A DNA stretch of 64,000 nt from Latrodectus hesperus. Lineage: Eukaryota; Arthropoda; Arachnida; Araneae; Theridiidae. Every line of letters begins with the position of its first letter. Position 1 is the first letter of the stretch. The notes below the pieces were generated by a model that was not told the DNA's origin, did not search any database, and worked only from the letters and a program-made list of their open reading frames with translations. Shown here piece after piece: positions 42,294 through 52,933 of this stretch. The position numbers and the translations under genes were made by a program. The DNA lies in assembly GCA_037975125.1 (NCBI GenBank), contig CM075856.1, positions 7,759,078 through 7,823,077 on the forward strand, given 5' to 3'.

Positions 42294-45200
42294 CTATAAA
42301 ATTATACACCCATAAATTATTAAAATAAATAAGAAAAATTATGCTAAGCAAATTTATAAAGGGAGGGAAATTTTCAAATAAATCAACGATATCACAAAAA
42401 TATGAAAGACTGAAATATGAAAATATGAAAGAATGCTGTACCATTTTTATGATTTAAGGCAACATAACTAATAAAAAGAACAAACTTATTTGAAGCCATT
42501 ATTTCAATATATTGGGTTGTTCGGAAAGTAATTTCGTTTTTCCCACCTGGATCAGCTTTTTGCTAGTGAAAACCAAACACTTTATGACTGTGGAATCGTG
42601 CTACTACCGGAAAGATGGTAAAAGCTGTTGGACTAGAATAGACAATGTGCAATGCAATACAATACTTATTTGCTGCACGTTTTTCATTTTCATGAAAAAC
42701 GAAATGACTTTCCGAACAACCCAATAGTGTATGGTGTATAAAATACACAATAATATAAATAAATCTACAAAATATATATTATTGAATTGACATCATGATT
42801 ACTATATAGCTTGAACAATAAACTTAGTGTCAAGAAAAAAGACATAATTACTAATATGCATAAATCAATTTTTTATTAAAAACTTTTCATCAAAAACCAG
42901 TCAATTTTTATTAAAGAAAAATGGGAAACAATGATTATAAAAATTAAAATCCACATAAGAAATATTGACTCTGACTTGAAATTATTTTAGATTCATAAAT
43001 GTTAAAATTAATGATATTAGAAATAGATGGGCTATTTTTAAATAAAAACTTAATAATTACGCGTTTATATAACAATCATTATTTCATATTTTTACTTCTC
43101 TGTCAAAAAAATTGCTAATGTTTCTTTTTTATTGATTTCTGGTGAAAAAATAATTCATACTCATTTTCATGATAAAAAATATAATCTACTTATTAATGAT
43201 TTTTTTTCATATTGATCGTTAGAAAAACATTTTTAGAAACAAATTTTAGTTACAATGATAAACATTTGTGAATTGAATCAATAATAAACTTTTGCATCTG
43301 TTAAATTTACAATACTCGTTTATAATATGTTATATTAGTATAATAGTTATAACATAACAAAATACTAAACCTTCTTTCCCTTATCCTGTAATGTCTTTGG
43401 AATAAAAGCTTTTTATCGAGTATAACTCCATTATTAAAATTACTTCATACCAAAATATACAAATATTACTCTTAAGTTTTGAAGTAAATATATGCATAAT
43501 ACATTTATTCAATTATGCCAATTTTATTCCTTGTAATTGTTTTTTTAATATAATCGTATAATTTTATTGTACTTTTTATGTAAATATTAATATATTATTT
43601 ACATGAAAAGATATCAACGTATTTATAGCTTAAAAACATTAACATTATCAAACGGACAACAAATGTAAATTTAAGGCACCACCTATATTTCAATACACAC
43701 AACTTAAGAAAGTTAAAGGAAAAAAAAAAAAAGAAAGAAAATAGTAATGAAATAGTAAAAATCACTTCTAATGGTTGTTTTAATCCTTAATTAATTGTCA
43801 AATTTTTATTTCTGAAAATTTTTTTAATTAATCTTGTTTACATATTATTAATAATTGAGTTCTGTATTTATGATGAATAAATTTAAGATAAAATAAGAAA
43901 AATACTAATATGATATTTCCTAGTCAAACAGACTTTACTTTTTGATACTTGTTTTCCATTTTACATGTAACTTCATTCCACATTTTCAATTTCTTTTCCA
44001 ACTTATTCTTTCCATGAGAATTGTAATAAATTAATAAAATACTTCATAATATTATGTATTTTATATCATATCATGACTCCGAATTTCTTATCAAAAATGG
44101 AATTTTATAATATTAATATTATACATTTTGTAAATTTATAGTAGTAATAAAAGCAAAAATAGACAAAAATAAGCAAAAAATAGACAAAATTACAATTACA
44201 TTAATTACACTTAAAATTCTGTTCCACTAATCATAACATATTACGTTGTGCGGGTTAAATTTACAAGAACAATATTTATGCAATCAAATGTTGTTGCTTT
44301 CTTAAAGCGTAATCTAGTGAAATTAAATGGAACTATATTTAAAATTTCACATGTAAGGAAAACATTTTTCAGAGAAAATAAAAATACTGTTTTAAAATTA
44401 TTGTATTAATAAATTTAAACATTTTGTCTCAACTAAAAGGGATTGCGCAATGTTGGTGTATTTTTTTCTGCATCTTTCGGTTTTTCTAGAAATTTCAAGC
44501 ATATAAAATGATTATTTAAATCGTATGTAATGTGTAATTCGCCCAGAATAAAGGCGATAGTATCAAAATTACAAGTTAATTGTTAACAATTATAATCATA
44601 ATAATGCATATGATATGTAATATAGTTTAGAAACTCTTAACCTCATCTGATTTTACTGCAAGCTTAATGAAAAAATATTATTTGAAAACTCTAGTAGAAA
44701 TTATGGAATAGCAATTATAATTACATTTATATTTATGGAATATAATATGCATGTACTTAACATTATTAATATTCTAGCCTTTATATAACTTCCAATTATA
44801 TTAAATGTCCTGAAATTCCATCTGATCTAGCATTATAAAAAAATTTAATGGTTAAAAATTCCTTTACTTTAATTAATACAAAAATGAGTTATACAATAGT
44901 GATATAAAAATATGAAAATTATTTTAGAAAGTGTGTTGCTTGCAAAAACATCAAATCATTTAAATCGAAATTAGTAGAAAGTACATGGTTGAATATGTAT
45001 AAATGTCTATAATAAAATTATAAGTTAATACCAATATATAAATTTTCAGTTATTTAAATTTAAACATTAAAATTTTATAAAAATAGAAATAAGGAAATGA
45101 CAATTTTTTTTCAATAGGATCTTTTCTCTTAAATAAGTATTAACATATGTCATTAAATAAGATGTTATGATTTTTCAAACCAATTAACAATTAATTAATA

Positions 45201-45468
45201 AAATTTATTCGTAAAAAGTCAAGTACCTCTTTTAAGTTTCCGTTGAATTTTACATAATCACATAATTATTAAAATGACCGAAGTGTTTTGTAATTTTGCA
45301 AATATCGTCATGCCAATATAACTTTGCATCGAAATGTAATGAGTGAAAATTAACATTTACCATATTTAATCTAATAAATGAATCAAATGTATTTTAATAG
45401 TGTGCTTTTGTAAAGTATAGTCGTATAATTTTGTTAGAAAATTAATTAGATTCAAATGTATACTTTAC
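42294..45468 (-). other. Intron 2 of MFSD6-like gene B
   Basis: A 3175-bp phase-1 intron with a gtaaag donor and a tatag acceptor. It contains a 203-bp mariner derivative near its 3' end and is otherwise AT-rich with no further element recognised. Confidence 0.88.
42522..42724 (+). mobile_element. Mariner deletion derivative (MITE-like)
   Basis: A 203-bp element with terminal inverted repeats, TTGGGTTGTTCGGAAAGT on the left and its near-complement ACTTTCCGAACAACCCAA on the right. TA duplications flank it (42520-42521 and 42725-42726), as Tc1/mariner requires. The interior, near 42592-42640, reads GIVLLPERW, stop, KLLD, the C-terminal end of a mariner transposase (LPERWQKVVD). It was therefore formed by internal deletion of a full mariner. 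It lies in intron 2 of gene B. Confidence 0.92.
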
Positions 45469-46854
45469 CTAAACCTTCATAAAGACCTCCTAATATGCCC
45501 GTTATTGTTGCTTCAGTTCCTAATAGAGCGCAGCTGGCGGCATATGATGTCATACAAGCATAGAAAAGGGCAAATGTGAAGCCATGCAAAATATCAACAG
45601 GCAAAACTAACCAAGGATTTTCCAAAAGGAAATAAAACATAAAACGCAATGCAAAAGCAACCAAAGTAAAAGATAAACAAAAGAAATATCCGAATGTATC
45701 TATGAACCATCCAGAGAAGAAAAAGAAAGGCAACTCAGCACCTAACGACTGCACTGCAACCGTCATACCTAGGAGAGTCTGATCCGCTCCCAAATCCTGC
45801 AGAAACCAAAACTCATAGTTCCAAATGATACTAGTTAGCGCCCCAATTATATAAACTGCAATGGTAAAAATAATTGTTTCAAAGGATGAAAAATTTTTCC
45901 CAATATCTCGACAAATACTTGCAGAAAAATTAACTTTTGTTAAGCTGATCTTCATCAACAGCATTACATCCACAAACACGAGAACTGTCATAAGGTAAAA
46001 ACCTGGAGAATAGTTTTCCTGGCCTGATGATTCTGTTGTTAAGTCATTCAAATATCCTGCAAATAAAGTAATGAAACCATAACTAATGGTAGCCCATAAC
46101 CTTTGCCGTCCATAGAGTTCTGGATGGTCTTTTAATACTTCATAGCAAGCTGCGTCACTGAGATGGCTTACTGTAGCATCTGCTGTACCTGAAATTACAG
46201 CAAATAATGTAAAAATCCAAAATTGATGAGTACCATAGACTACAGAAATTTCTTCTGACATTTTACAAAAACCGGAAGTAACATACGGGTTTGAAATCCT
46301 CAAGATAGATTCATTGTCTACAACGCAACCACATGTGAAGTTATCATCTGGCTGTATTATTGCAGCTAACCTTGAAGCATTAATATTCAATGAACGACCA
46401 GTATTGTTTCCAACAATGTTTTCTAGAGATTCAAATTTTAATGCATCCAACGTACCTGACATATTTAAAGACGAATTACTACCGCACTCTGTGTATTGAA
46501 ACTCAAACCGATTTCTACGTTTCAGTGCTTCTTCAATGCATATTTTATCATAATCCAAAATATAAAAAGAAAACCGACTGTTATCAAAGCAAGTCAGGTG
46601 CACGGGAATGGTGCTTCTAGCTGAGCCATCGATAGGAGGAATAAATATGATGGATAAATACGACAAGGCAGTAATTATTGCGAGTGTAATAATGAATATT
46701 TTAAAATTTTGGAAATGATCTGTTAAATAACCAAAAATTGGCTTGGAAAAAAACACAGAGATTGAAAGCACAGTGTAAATGATGCCAACAGCTGTTGCAT
46801 TAATCCCTAGACTTTTTGCCACTACTTGCATATATGGATAGGATCCTCCCATTG
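45469..46854 (-). CDS. MFSD6-like transporter gene B, exon 2 (main exon)
   Basis: The main coding exon (1386 bp), from a ttttag acceptor (46856-46855) to a G|gtaaag donor (45468). Joined to exons 1 and 3 it gives a 556-residue protein, a usual size for short MFSD6-like members. Predicted from hydropathy by eye: helices 1-3 in residues about 15-97, then a long loop at about 98-232. The loop carries many cysteines (TC, IC, EC, CGC, FC) and sequons (NSS, NMS, NNT, NAS, NFT, NES). Eight or nine further helices follow, with YGRQRLWATISYGF at 271-284, a family-conserved segment. It is expected to be a membrane transporter or receptor with unknown substrate. No lesions were seen. The first ATG of this exon is internal; translation starts in exon 1. 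Confidence 0.94.
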
Positions 46855-47161
46855 CTAAAAAATAAATGTAAGTAAAAAACTTATAGTAAGTATTAAATCA
46901 TACTATGTAATTCTATTTAAAAATAAATTACTTTAATCATATTTCTTAAAGTTTATACTTACTTTTAAATATTTGTCACGAAATTACTAATATGCATATG
47001 CCAAATCCGAAATTCACAAGTCATTTGAATTTAATAATGACTATCAATCCCACCTTCATAAAATATATTCACTGAAAAAATAACTTTAAAATTGTATTTA
47101 GATAGCATATAATTTTGTATGATACTAAGAGTTCCCTAATTCAAATCCTAAATCTAAACTT

Positions 47162-47430
47162 TACTCCGTGGCACGACAGCTCATGTGGGCCAAGGCCTAC
47201 AGTTCACAAAACTGTTTTCATGGTCGATGGCCCTGTGGTGGGAAATATATGTACCAGTTAGGTGGTCAGCCTAACGTGAGACCCCTAGTGTTTAGTTCCC
47301 AAGCATGCTTGGTACTCAGTTTATAAACCCACAGAAGGGATGAAAGGCTGAGTCGATTCTCCCAGCTCGGGGATCGAATCTCGGACCTGTACCTTGGGAA
47401 CATAAAACGCTGCCACTAAGCCACCAAATC
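47162..47430 (-). repeat. tRNA-derived SINE
   Basis: On the minus strand the head reads tggtggcttagtggcagcg (A-box type, TGGCNNAGTGG) and then gattcgatcccc (B-box type). This is the internal pol III promoter of a tRNA-like sequence. A body of about 200 bp follows, ending with taggccttggcccacatgag. It is not a functional tRNA: there is no closed cloverleaf. A second copy lies at 47829-48065 in the opposite orientation. Confidence 0.8.
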
Positions 47431-47828
47431 TTAAGCACAATATAGCTCATATGTTTTTAAACATTTAAATAATTAATTCTCAGAATTTTATTCCTTATTT
47501 ATCATTTGATGTTAAATTTTCAATGAGCTAAGAATTATATAAATTAAAAAAAAATTGTCACTTAAAAATATAAAAAATAAACTTTGGGTTATGCTTAATT
47601 TTTGTTTTGAAAACATTAAGTTTCCATTTACTACTTTAAGTGAATCTCAGTTCATTCTCTTTATTTCTTGGGTACACAACTGATTTTCTGATATCTTATG
47701 AATATATTATTCTCTAATAAATAACATATTCTAGAATGAATTTTATTTAAACAAAATGATTTTAAACTAACATGCCTATGTGCAGTAGTTCGTAAATGTA
47801 TATTATTATTTCACCTTCTTGCAAATTT

Positions 47829-48065
47829 GTAGCTCAGTGGCGTTGTAGTAACTTTCCTCGCTTTCAAAACACAGTTTCGAGTTTTGATCCTCTGCTGGAC
47901 ACACAGTTTATTTAACTTTTTATTCCTTCTGTAGGTCGATAAAACTGAGTGCCAAGTTTACTTAGGAGCTTAACACTGAGAGGTTTACGTTAGGGTGGGC
48001 ATCTAACCGGAACATATGCTTCGCCCCCCAAGGAGATTGTAGGCCTTGGCTCAATGTCATTTAGT
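47829..48065 (+). repeat. tRNA-derived SINE, second copy
   Basis: The plus-strand head tagctcagtggcgttg (A-box like) and gttttgatcctc (degenerate B box) are followed by a body sharing aaactgagtgccaag, acgttagg and taggccttggctca with the copy at 47162-47430. It is more decayed than that copy. Confidence 0.75.
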
Positions 48066-48568
48066 CACTTACATATTCAGTGTTCAATATGTGTAAATGA
48101 TATTTCAATAAAAATAATTAATGCAGTTCCATAAAAATTTAGATTAGTTAAAAATTTATGAATTCACTAATCTAGTTACTGTATTTCAGAGGTGCACGCT
48201 TCTCGAAAAGCTTGTTATATTTACAAGTATATTATTATTATTTTCAAGATGTAAACTATTCTTTTATTTGAATTTCCGAATAATTTGAAAAAATTTTAAT
48301 TTCACAAGGCAAATGTATACATGGTGTTAAAGTAATATTTTTATAAATGGATAATAAAGGAAACTAACAAAAACAATAAGAAAGTAGAAACAAGACATTC
48401 CATTTCTGTTTTCTGCACGGATATCTGTCAAAGTCTGGTGCTATAGAGTTTACCTGTTATTTTTCTCTTAAGATATATAAAATTCAATATTATAAGCTGT
48501 TGAAGAAATATTAAGCGGTAAATATAGCTCAACTTTATAGAAACTCCTTTTGGAAAATAAAAACATGT

Positions 48569-48788
48569 TGTTATGAAACAAACAAACAAATAAATGACTC
48601 CAATTTTGAAACATACACATTTAATTAAAAAATGAACAAAATTTACAAGGAGCCATGTATGGGTTCGCGACAATCTCTCTCGCCTGCTTCGCGTACAACA
48701 TGAGAGTCTCTCTGAAAATCAAAACAAAACAAAAAAAAAAAAAAACATAGGATCTTAAAATCGAAAGTGCCGATGGTGAGACATTACA
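48569..48788 (-). repeat. 3' LTR of element 2
   Basis: A 220-bp LTR starting TGTAATGTCTCACC and ending TTTCATAACA on the minus strand. Its last ~110 bases resemble the LTRs of element 3, but the first ~100 bases after TGTAATGTCTCACC do not, including a T-run absent there. Confidence 0.9.
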
Positions 48789-49169
48789 GACTAAATTATT
48801 CCTTCCTTCCCCGGAGTTTTTTTTTTCTTTTTCTCATTCTAAGGAAATTAACCTGCAAATAAAAAAGAAAAAAACACACACAAACAACAAAAAGCAAAAT
48901 TTAGTATTACAGATAGCCCTGATCAATCGGACTCTGGCTGAAACACAAAATTATATGGAATTATATAATATTAAATATAAAATAAAATTATATCAAAATA
49001 GCACAAAGTAATTATCTAACACAACGGAATTTTCAACCTTAACTAAACTTACAAATAGACACATTTTTACTATAAAAAACATTTTTTTTATTATGTACAC
49101 ATGTAACAACAATGGAAGTTTGTATTAAAAAATTTTTTTTAATTTAATATCTGAGAAAAAAGAAAATAA
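48789..49169 (-). other. Element 2 segment between pol stop and 3' LTR
   Basis: 381 bp, nearly identical to the same segment of element 3. It has a pyrimidine tract ending atttgcag, which looks like a 3' splice site, and an A/G-rich run ending near aaggaagg just before the LTR, a candidate polypurine tract. There is no open frame. Confidence 0.75.
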
Positions 49170-52100
49170 TTAAGTTTGGTTATTCAGCATTCTACTGAGA
49201 CTATCGGCATTCTGATGTAATTTGCCCTTTCTGTGAACAATATCAAAATTTAGGCTTTGAAGTACCAAAGCCCACCTTAAAAGTCTGGGATTAGATCCTG
49301 TATGATGTTTTAACCAAACTAAAGGGTTATGATCAGTTTCGATAATAAATTTATACTGACCATCTAAATAATATTTTAATTTAGTAACAGCAAAAATTAT
49401 TGCTGCACATTCCTTTTCTATAGTGCTATAATTTTTCTCAGATTTTGAAAATTTTTTACTCAGAAATAGGATAGGGTGTTCATTTTCATTTTGATCTCTC
49501 TGAGATAAAACTACACCTATTCCTAAGTTTGAGGCATCACATTGAATGATAAATTGTTTTTGAAAGTCTGGACTGTAAAGTACAGGCTTCTTTATTAAAG
49601 TGTTCTTTAATTCTATGAATGCCTTTTCGCAGTTATTATTCCATATTATAGTTCCTTTCTTGGACTTCCCTTTTAACAGGTCGGATAAAGGCGCAGCAAC
49701 TACCGAAAATTCTGGTATATACTTGCGATAGTACCCAACAAGACCTAGGAAAGCTCGTACTTCGGTTTTGCTTGAGGGACGTTCGAAATCGGTAATGGCT
49801 TTCACTTTAATATCACCTGGTGTTCTTTGACCTTGTCCTACAAAGTGTCCCAAATATTTAACACGAAGTTGAGCGAATTTGCACTTAAGGGGTTTTACAG
49901 TCAATTTCGCAAATCGAATCTTCTCCAGAACACATTTAAGATGTTGGATGTGATCAGACCAGGTAAGTGAATATATAGCTATGTCATCTAAATAAGGCAC
50001 AGCAAAATGTTCGCAATTTTTTAATAAATCAGCCATTAACTTACTGAAATAGTAAGGAGCATTCTTCAAACCGAATGCCATTCTCAAAGGTTTATAAACT
50101 CCAAATGTCGTCGTAAATGCATCATATCTTTGAGCCTTAGGACTCAAAGGTATCTGCCAATAACCTCGTGTTAAGTCTAATAAAGATATGAACTTCGCTT
50201 TAGAAACGGATTCAACACGCTCTTCAATATTTGGTAATGGATAATATTGCGTTCTGGTAACCTCATTTAACCTGCGATAATCAATGCACGGACGAGGTTC
50301 TTTTCCAGGAGCTTCAACTAATATTAAAGGTGATGTGTAATCGGATTCACCTGGTTCCACCACCTTCAATTTCAACATCTTGTCTACTTCCGATTTCAGA
50401 ATTTCTGTCTGTCGTGGGGACATTCGATATGGTTTAGCTATAATAGATTTATTAGATTCTAACTCGATGTCCAGTTCAGCCAGTTCTGTACAACCCGGTT
50501 CATTTGAAAAAATATCAATAAATTGAATCAAAAGTCTACTCAATTGTTTCTTCTGATCGTCCTCTAACTTTTTATTAAAACAGCTTTCAGGAAAAGTCTC
50601 TAAAAGGGTAGATGAATTAATTTCAAAACTTGGGATATCTTCTTTCTCAGAATCAATATCTTCATTATCAGAATCAGAGGTAAAAATTAAATTAACATCT
50701 TCTGGACGCTGAAAATAAGGTTTTAACATATTTACATGGTATACATGTAATTTTTCCTTATCGGGAAATTGTATTACGTAATTTGTGTCCGATAGTCGTT
50801 TTACTACTTTTCCTGGACCTATCCAATGAACAGAAAATTTGTTTGATCTAGAAGGTGCAACAACTAACACAAGATCATTTTCTTTAAATTCTCTTTTCGT
50901 AGCCTTACGGTCATACCAAAGTTTTTGTTTTTCTTTAGCCTCTGTCATATTTTGCACAGCTAATTCTTGGCATCTTTTCATTCTATTTAAAAGATTAAAA
51001 ACGTAAGCAATCACACTATCTTCTTCAATGGTTTTACCAGTTAGATTTTCATATAATAGTGTTAAGGGTGTTCTTAAGTTCCGACCATGGACTAATTCTG
51101 CAGGAGAATATCCAGTGCTATCATGAATGCAAGTTCTAAGAGCAAAAAGTGCCTGAGGTAAAATCTTCTCCCAATCTGTACCTTTTTCTAAGCAAAGGAC
51201 TTTCAGTATTCTCTTTAAAGTTCTATGCAATCTCTCAACAGGATTGCTTTGGGGATGCTGAACGGAACTATGCACAACTTTAATACCAAATTTTTCTAAA
51301 AATTCTGTCAGGACACTCATGAAAGATGTTCCTTGATCACTTTGCAACTCCCTAGGAAAACCCATGCGGCTAAATATCTGAAGAAAAGCATCAATCACAG
51401 TAGTAGAACGTATATCTGGTACTGGGATGGCATCTGGATACTTGGATGACATGCAAATGGCTGTTATAATATACCGGTTACCACAGGAAGTTATAGGTAA
51501 AGGACCACATGCATCAACGTTAATTCTTGTAAATATTTCCGGAATTACTGGAACCAGTTTCAAAGGAGCCCTTTTCTTATCTTGAGGCTTTCCTACTCGT
51601 TGACATTTGTCACAAGATTTAACAAAATTTTCAATTTCTTTAAAGCAGTTAGGCCAGTAGAAAGTTTTGCACAGCATATCTTTTGTTTTAGTTATACCTA
51701 AATGAGCTGCAGTTATTTCATGGCAGATCCCTTTTAGTTGGTTGCGAAACTTCTTGGGCACAACTAATAATCTTCTTACAGTTCCATCATTGTCCATTTT
51801 ATTATAAAACAACAATTGATTTATTATAATATATTTATTGTCTTTTGAAGATTGTCGTTTAGCTTGCTCAAAGAGAGGTTTCAAATCTTCGCACACCTTT
51901 TGTTCCCGAGCAAATTCTTCTGGAGATGTTTTTATCAAATCCATCCCTTCAACTTCGGTTTCTAATGGTGGCAAAATTGTATTTTGCTCTAATTCTTCAT
52001 TTTGTTTAGTTTGGAAGCAAGACCTAGAAGATTCTATTTCAGAATCAATAATCTCTTTATTCGTGCTATTTTCCTTCCGTCTTCTTTGAGCTCGAGTTTC

Positions 52101-52889
52101 TATAGCATTTATCATATGTATTTTCACCTCCTCATGCTTTTTAATTTCCTGAAATAAAGCGGCTGTTTTGTTTCCCAGTAAATATCTTCCTTGATCCAAA
52201 GAATCTCGAAGAACTGCTGCCTTTGTCAAAATGTGACCTAATTCACAATTTATTTCAACCTCGGCAATAGGTAAGCATACTAAAGTTTCATCAAGAGGTG
52301 TTCTTAGCCAAACCTTTTCCTTCGTGAACATATCAGGTTTCACGTATTTTCCACAAATCAAATCAAGAGTTGCTCCAGTGTCTCTTAAGATTGGCATTTG
52401 AATTCCATTAACAGTGCCGATACTAGTGTAAGGAGCCATCAACTCATTAAATGTACTTCTAGCAATTTCGTTGGATGCTACTGATTCTAAGTTCTTTTTT
52501 ATTTTGTCACACTGAGGCCGCAAATGACTATAAGAACCACATTCATAACATCGGAGTTGTTTTCTTCTTTCGAATTCCTTTTCATGTGAATAATTAGAAT
52601 TTTTATTCTCGACTCTTTTAGGAACATGAGATTTATGATTCCGAACTACTTCATTAAACTTAAAGGCACGGTTTTCATTTTGTTGACGAAAACCAAAATT
52701 ATTTCGAGGGAGTTTTGTAAAATCTTTCGTCTTAAAACTATCTCTTAAACTTTCATATTCATCTATTTTCTCTGCCAGATCATACGGCGAATTTATTTTA
52801 AGCCATTCCGCCAAAAAATGTTCCTTAATTTCAATTGGCACACGACGAGTCTCTCTGAAAATCAAAACAAAACAAAAAAAAAAAAACAT
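49170..52889 (-). CDS. Element 2 Gag(C-term)-PR-INT-RT-RNase H polyprotein
   Basis: A single unbroken frame of 1239 codons. Residues 1-14 come from LTR sequence fused in frame by the deletion. Residues 15-60 are the end of the Gag capsid (SCAN-like region). A zinc knuckle (CYECGSYSHLRPQC) lies at about 114-127. The aspartic protease has DTGA near 170. The integrase HHCC is near 390-429. Its acidic residues are in DACGPL (about 459), SDQGTSF (about 518) and VERLHRT (about 552). A GPY/F-like module (WIGPGKVVKRL) is near 689. RT follows at about 800-1010, with the YLDD active site at 966-969, and RNase H (CDASNLGIGVVL) at about 1115-1235. Integrase before RT is the Ty1/copia order, known in Ty3/gypsy from the Gmr1 group. 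The stated ATG is only the first in frame; use in vivo is doubtful. Confidence 0.93.
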   Translation of the reverse strand: MFFFFCFVLIFRETRRVPIEIKEHFLAEWLKINSPYDLAEKIDEYESLRDSFKTKDFTKLPRNNFGFRQQNENRAFKFNEVVRNHKSHVPKRVENKNSNYSHEKEFERRKQLRCYECGSYSHLRPQCDKIKKNLESVASNEIARSTFNELMAPYTSIGTVNGIQMPILRDTGATLDLICGKYVKPDMFTKEKVWLRTPLDETLVCLPIAEVEINCELGHILTKAAVLRDSLDQGRYLLGNKTAALFQEIKKHEEVKIHMINAIETRAQRRRKENSTNKEIIDSEIESSRSCFQTKQNEELEQNTILPPLETEVEGMDLIKTSPEEFAREQKVCEDLKPLFEQAKRQSSKDNKYIIINQLLFYNKMDNDGTVRRLLVVPKKFRNQLKGICHEITAAHLGITKTKDMLCKTFYWPNCFKEIENFVKSCDKCQRVGKPQDKKRAPLKLVPVIPEIFTRINVDACGPLPITSCGNRYIITAICMSSKYPDAIPVPDIRSTTVIDAFLQIFSRMGFPRELQSDQGTSFMSVLTEFLEKFGIKVVHSSVQHPQSNPVERLHRTLKRILKVLCLEKGTDWEKILPQALFALRTCIHDSTGYSPAELVHGRNLRTPLTLLYENLTGKTIEEDSVIAYVFNLLNRMKRCQELAVQNMTEAKEKQKLWYDRKATKREFKENDLVLVVAPSRSNKFSVHWIGPGKVVKRLSDTNYVIQFPDKEKLHVYHVNMLKPYFQRPEDVNLIFTSDSDNEDIDSEKEDIPSFEINSSTLLETFPESCFNKKLEDDQKKQLSRLLIQFIDIFSNEPGCTELAELDIELESNKSIIAKPYRMSPRQTEILKSEVDKMLKLKVVEPGESDYTSPLILVEAPGKEPRPCIDYRRLNEVTRTQYYPLPNIEERVESVSKAKFISLLDLTRGYWQIPLSPKAQRYDAFTTTFGVYKPLRMAFGLKNAPYYFSKLMADLLKNCEHFAVPYLDDIAIYSLTWSDHIQHLKCVLEKIRFAKLTVKPLKCKFAQLRVKYLGHFVGQGQRTPGDIKVKAITDFERPSSKTEVRAFLGLVGYYRKYIPEFSVVAAPLSDLLKGKSKKGTIIWNNNCEKAFIELKNTLIKKPVLYSPDFQKQFIIQCDASNLGIGVVLSQRDQNENEHPILFLSKKFSKSEKNYSTIEKECAAIIFAVTKLKYYLDGQYKFIIETDHNPLVWLKHHTGSNPRLLRWALVLQSLNFDIVHRKGKLHQNADSLSRMLNNQT

Positions 52890-52929
52890 AGGATCTTAAA
52901 ATCGAAAGTGCCGATGGTGAGACATTACA
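52847..52929 (-). repeat. Truncated 5' LTR of element 2
   Basis: 83 bp matching the first part of the 3' LTR (48788-48706), from TGTAATG through the T-run to GAGAGACTC. It joins directly to gag sequence (GTCGTGTGCC). Only one or two bases could be shared at the junction. Confidence 0.9.
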
Positions 52930-52933
52930 ATGT

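Larger units (their letters stand above)
48569..52929 (-). mobile_element. Ty3/gypsy element 2, copia-like pol order, 5'-deleted
   Basis: An LTR retrotransposon on the minus strand with 3' LTR 48788-48569 and a 5' LTR fragment 52929-52847, flanked by a 4-bp target duplication (ATGT at 48565-48568 and 52930-52933). Everything from inside the 5' LTR to mid-gag has been deleted, so the primer-binding site and the N-terminal half of Gag are missing. The remaining gag-pol is one open frame. Domain order is zinc knuckle, protease, integrase, RT, RNase H. It is nearly identical to the internal region of element 3 in opposite orientation. It cannot replicate on its own as it stands. Confidence 0.95.

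Noticed and set aside
42294..42444. N-terminal extension of the exon 3 open frame with hydrophobic residues
   Set aside because: It lies upstream of a good splice acceptor, in intron 2, and the exon 2 donor joins in phase at 42293.
46314..46620. Plus-strand frames opposite gene B exon 2
   Set aside because: They are antisense shadows of the transporter exon.
47162..47430. Functional tRNA gene
   Set aside because: A- and B-box-like motifs are present, but the sequence does not close a cloverleaf and continues into a SINE body.
51838..52089. 83-codon plus-strand frame and its counterpart at 60089-60340 (minus)
   Set aside because: Both are antisense shadows of the same part of the gag-pol frame in elements 2 and 3. 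Their similarity to each other only reflects the similarity of the elements.
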